Positions 61,848 to 64,000 of a DNA stretch of 64,000 nucleotides are shown here, piece after piece. Made by a program: the position numbers and the translations under genes. Numbering within the stretch: the first letter of the stretch is position 1; each line of letters begins with the position of its first letter. This DNA comes from an uncultured Desulfovibrionaceae bacterium. GTDB taxonomy: Bacteria; Desulfobacterota; Desulfovibrionia; Desulfovibrionales; Desulfovibrionaceae. The notes beneath the pieces are model-generated. The model searched no databases, had not been told where the DNA came from, and saw only the letters and a list, made by a program, of their open reading frames with translations. The stretch covers positions 39,851 to 103,850 of the forward strand of contig CALUZB010000002.1 of NCBI GenBank assembly GCA_944325195.1, read 5' to 3'.

Positions 61848-63617
61848 ATGCACGATTATGAGTTGCTGGAAATTCTCGCCGTAGGCTTTATGGCGGCGTT
61901 GGCGCTGGGCTATCTGGCGCACCGGATAGGACTTTCGCCCATTGTGGGCTATCTGCTGGCCGGTTTTCTGGTTGGGCCGCACACTCCCGGGTTCATTGCC
62001 GATCAGGGGCTGGCGCACCAGTTGTCTGAAGCCGGGGTGATTCTGCTGATGTTCGGGGTGGGTCTGCACTTCAATCTGAAGGATTTGCTCGCCGTGAAGG
62101 GCGTGGCTGTTCCCGGCGCGGTGGTGCAGTGCACAGTGGCCACCTTGCTGGGGGCGACGGCCGCGCATCTGTTCGGTTTGGGGTTCGGGGCCGGGCTGGT
62201 GCTGGGCTTGGGACTTTCCGTGGCCAGCACGGTGGTGCTGCTCCGGGTGCTGCAGGACAACAACAAGCTCGACACAGTGGACGGGCATGTGGCGGTGGGC
62301 TGGCTGATTGTGGAAGACATCTTTACGGTGGTGGTGTTGCTGCTGCTGCCCGGTCTGGCCCCGGTGTTGCTGGGGGAAATTCCGGCCGATGCTGAAAGCC
62401 TGCTCGCGGCCTTCGGGCTGGCCCTGTTGCGTCTGGCCGCTTTATGGGTGGTGGTGCTGGTGGTGGGCGGAAAGGTGGTGCCGTTTGTGCTCACCCGGAT
62501 AGTGCGTACCCGCTCGCAGGAGTTGTTCACCCTTACCGTGCTGGTGGCGGCGTTTGCCACAGCCGTGTTCGCCGCCAAGGTGTTCGATGCTTCCATGGCT
62601 TTGGGTGCTTTTCTGGGGGGCATGGTGGTGGGTAAGACCAAGCTCAGCCACCAGGCCGGGGCGGACGTGTTGCCCTTGCGCGACGCTTTTGCCGTGCTGT
62701 TTTTCGTTTCCGTGGGCATGTTGTTCAGCCCCGGGTTTGTGCTGGAGCAGCCTTGGCTGATCCTGACCTGTCTGGTGATTGTGCTGCTGGCCAAACCGCT
62801 TACGGCCCTGCTGGTAGTGTGTTTGCTGGGATATTCCGTGCACACGGCCCTGGTGGTGTCCACGGCTCTGGCCCAGGTGGGTGAATTTTCGTTTATTCTG
62901 GCCTCAGCCGCCTACGGGCTGGGGCTGATCCCCGCGGAAATCAACAGCGTCATGGTGGTTTGCGCCATTGTGTCCATCAGCCTGAACCCGGCTTATTTCA
63001 AAACCATTGCCTTTTGGGAAAGGCGATTGCGGAAACGGGCGTGGTTGTACCGGCTGCTCAGCGCCCGGGCCGACCGCAAGGCCCTGAAGGCGAATGCGAA
63101 AAAGCGCGCGGCCCTGTCGCCTCAAAGCAAATCGCCCAATCTGCCGCACGCCGCCCCGGACGCGCCCGCGGAAACTGCCGTGGTGGTGGGTTACGGGCCG
63201 GCGGGCAGAAGCGTGGTCCGGGCCCTGGAGTCGCAAGGGGTTACTCCGGTGGTGGTGGATTTGAATGTGGACACAGTGAACGAGCTCAACGCTCAGGGCA
63301 AGGCGGCCGTGTTCGGCGACTCCGCCAAGCGGGAAGTTCTGGAAGCCGCCGGGATAAGTCGGGCGGGCTATATTGTCATCACCGTGCCCATGCTGGAAAC
63401 CACCGCGGCCACTGCCGCAATGGCCGTTAACCTGAACCCGGACATCAGAATTATGGCCCGAGCCCGCTTTTTGGGCGACGAAGGGATTTTACGGCAAAGC
63501 GGGGTGAGCTGTGTGACTTTTGAAGAGGAAGAAGTGGCCAAAGGTCTGAGCAGTGCGCTGTTGCTGGATTTGGAGCAGTGCCGGAACGGAAAGTACGCCC
63601 CGGCGCAGGAAGATTAG
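61848..63617 (+). CDS. Kef-type (CPA2) cation/proton antiporter with RCK domain
   Basis: 589 residues. About 12 membrane helices (1-385), with GYLLAGFLVGPHTPGF near 40-55, LGLGLSVASTVVLLRVLQ and ASMALGAFLGGMVVGKTKL. A cytoplasmic RCK-N domain follows, with the nucleotide-binding VVVGYGPAGRSVVRALESQG and VVVDLNVDTVNELNAQG. It should exchange K+ or Na+ for protons under nucleotide control. The RCK-C part is missing. A coding-like in-frame stretch follows the TAG stop (see findings). Confidence 0.92.
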   Translation: MHDYELLEILAVGFMAALALGYLAHRIGLSPIVGYLLAGFLVGPHTPGFIADQGLAHQLSEAGVILLMFGVGLHFNLKDLLAVKGVAVPGAVVQCTVATLLGATAAHLFGLGFGAGLVLGLGLSVASTVVLLRVLQDNNKLDTVDGHVAVGWLIVEDIFTVVVLLLLPGLAPVLLGEIPADAESLLAAFGLALLRLAALWVVVLVVGGKVVPFVLTRIVRTRSQELFTLTVLVAAFATAVFAAKVFDASMALGAFLGGMVVGKTKLSHQAGADVLPLRDAFAVLFFVSVGMLFSPGFVLEQPWLILTCLVIVLLAKPLTALLVVCLLGYSVHTALVVSTALAQVGEFSFILASAAYGLGLIPAEINSVMVVCAIVSISLNPAYFKTIAFWERRLRKRAWLYRLLSARADRKALKANAKKRAALSPQSKSPNLPHAAPDAPAETAVVVGYGPAGRSVVRALESQGVTPVVVDLNVDTVNELNAQGKAAVFGDSAKREVLEAAGISRAGYIVITVPMLETTAATAAMAVNLNPDIRIMARARFLGDEGILRQSGVSCVTFEEEEVAKGLSSALLLDLEQCRNGKYAPAQED

Positions 63618-63830
63618 GCGAGGAACAGGCGGTTTGCGGACGCCCTGCAGGAAGCGCTGGCCAGGCGCGGTTTGTGCGCCGCCGGACGCCTGAGCAGCGC
63701 TTTTGCCTTGCTCACCTTTTTCCCGGTTCCGGACGGGTGCGGGCAGTGCGCCCTGCAGGCGGATTGCCCGGCGCGGCGTTCCGCTGCAACACTTTGAAAT
63801 GGTTGCGGAAAATCGCGGCGCAATCCCCCC

Positions 63831-64000
63831 TCACACCAGTTTAATATCAATTTCCCGCTCCAGCAGGTAATAGCGGATATTCGCCATCACCGTGTCGTCC
63901 GCAATGCCCTGATCCGCCAGAATAATCCGGCCCGGGTTCAGGGCCGCCAGTTGCTCCGCCAGCGCAAGGTCAATGCCCGTTTCCAGGCAGATCAGCAGCA
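63831..64000 (-). CDS. C-terminus of a putative DNA methyltransferase (type III or related)
   Basis: The minus frame is open from the right edge to TGA at 63831 (56 codons). It reads LLICLETGIDLALAEQLAAL, then NPGRIILADQGIADDTVMAN and ends YYLLEREIDIKLV. The order L-C-L-E, then P-x-R-I-I-x-x-D, D-D-x-x-x-x-N and I-x-I-K-x-V resembles the C-termini of type III-like N6-adenine methyltransferases. Only the tail is present; the catalytic motifs lie outside the window, so this is a tentative family call. Converges on the antiporter gene. Confidence 0.5.
   Translation of the reverse strand, partial: LLICLETGIDLALAEQLAALNPGRIILADQGIADDTVMANIRYYLLEREIDIKLV

Noticed and set aside
1..64000. tRNA, rRNA, CRISPR, insertion sequence, prophage and replication origin
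   Set aside because: I looked for T-loop patterns, regularly spaced repeats, transposase or integrase frames other than XerC, and DnaA-box clusters near rpmH. None was convincing.

Overview
The window is about 64 kb of a GC-rich (high-50s % by eye), gene-dense chromosome from a Gram-negative anaerobe. The best fit is the Desulfobacterota, probably order Desulfovibrionales. The strongest argument is the contiguous order ftsH-folP-cdaA-cdaR-glmM-galU, which I know from Desulfovibrio-type genomes. It is supported by a STAS-fused MlaE operon, a ferredoxin-nitroreductase, a YkgJ-type cysteine cluster protein and an iron-dependent alcohol dehydrogenase. The genus assignment is inference. I see no rRNA, tRNA, CRISPR array, insertion sequence or prophage.

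Layout. 1-83: start of a DegT-type aminotransferase running off the left edge. 0.6-7 kb (minus): tsf and rpsB, xerC, an HDOD protein with a small partner, dprA. 6.9-13.5 kb (minus): a CpoB-like lipoprotein, polA, an isomerase-only GlmS paralogue, rdgB. 13.7 kb (plus): a glycerate-dehydrogenase-like gene. 15.3-19.6 kb (minus): a small secreted repeat protein, then khpB/jag, yidC, yidD, rnpA, rpmH. 19.9-22.1 kb (minus): a large lipoprotein that looks like a degenerate GH13 fold. 22.4-25.4 kb (plus): ferredoxin-nitroreductase, metallophosphoesterase, YkgJ-like protein. 25.8-29.9 kb (minus): small membrane protein, sodium:solute symporter, Fe-alcohol dehydrogenase. 30.1-38.1 kb (minus): proA, nadD, TPR, STAS, DUF342, CgeB-like and GT9 glycosyltransferases. 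38.4-42.6 kb (minus): thiC behind a TPP riboswitch, then a chemoreceptor. 42.9-47.6 kb (plus): an Mla-type lipid transport operon ending in a divergent CbiK-like gene. 47.9-55.0 kb (minus): galU to ftsH. 55.2-57.9 kb (plus): priA. 58.1-61.4 kb (minus): HPt, serC, serA. 61.8-63.6 kb (plus): a Kef-type antiporter. 63.8 kb to the end (minus): the C-terminus of a putative DNA methyltransferase.

Most genes are housekeeping: translation (rpsB, tsf, rpmH, rnpA), membrane protein insertion (yidC, yidD), envelope precursors and c-di-AMP (glmM, galU, cdaA, cdaR), DNA maintenance (polA, priA, xerC, dprA, rdgB) and amino-acid or cofactor synthesis (serA, serC, proA, nadD, thiC, folP). I found no clearly new defence or mobile system. 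The points most worth checking are: a dispersed intergenic repeat family with at least four copies; a similar palindrome upstream of both the symporter and the alcohol dehydrogenase; an rnpA with no ordinary start codon unless it encloses rpmH; the degenerate GH13-like lipoprotein; the chelatase-like protein that ends the Mla operon; and a signalling/glycosylation gene cluster downstream of nadD.
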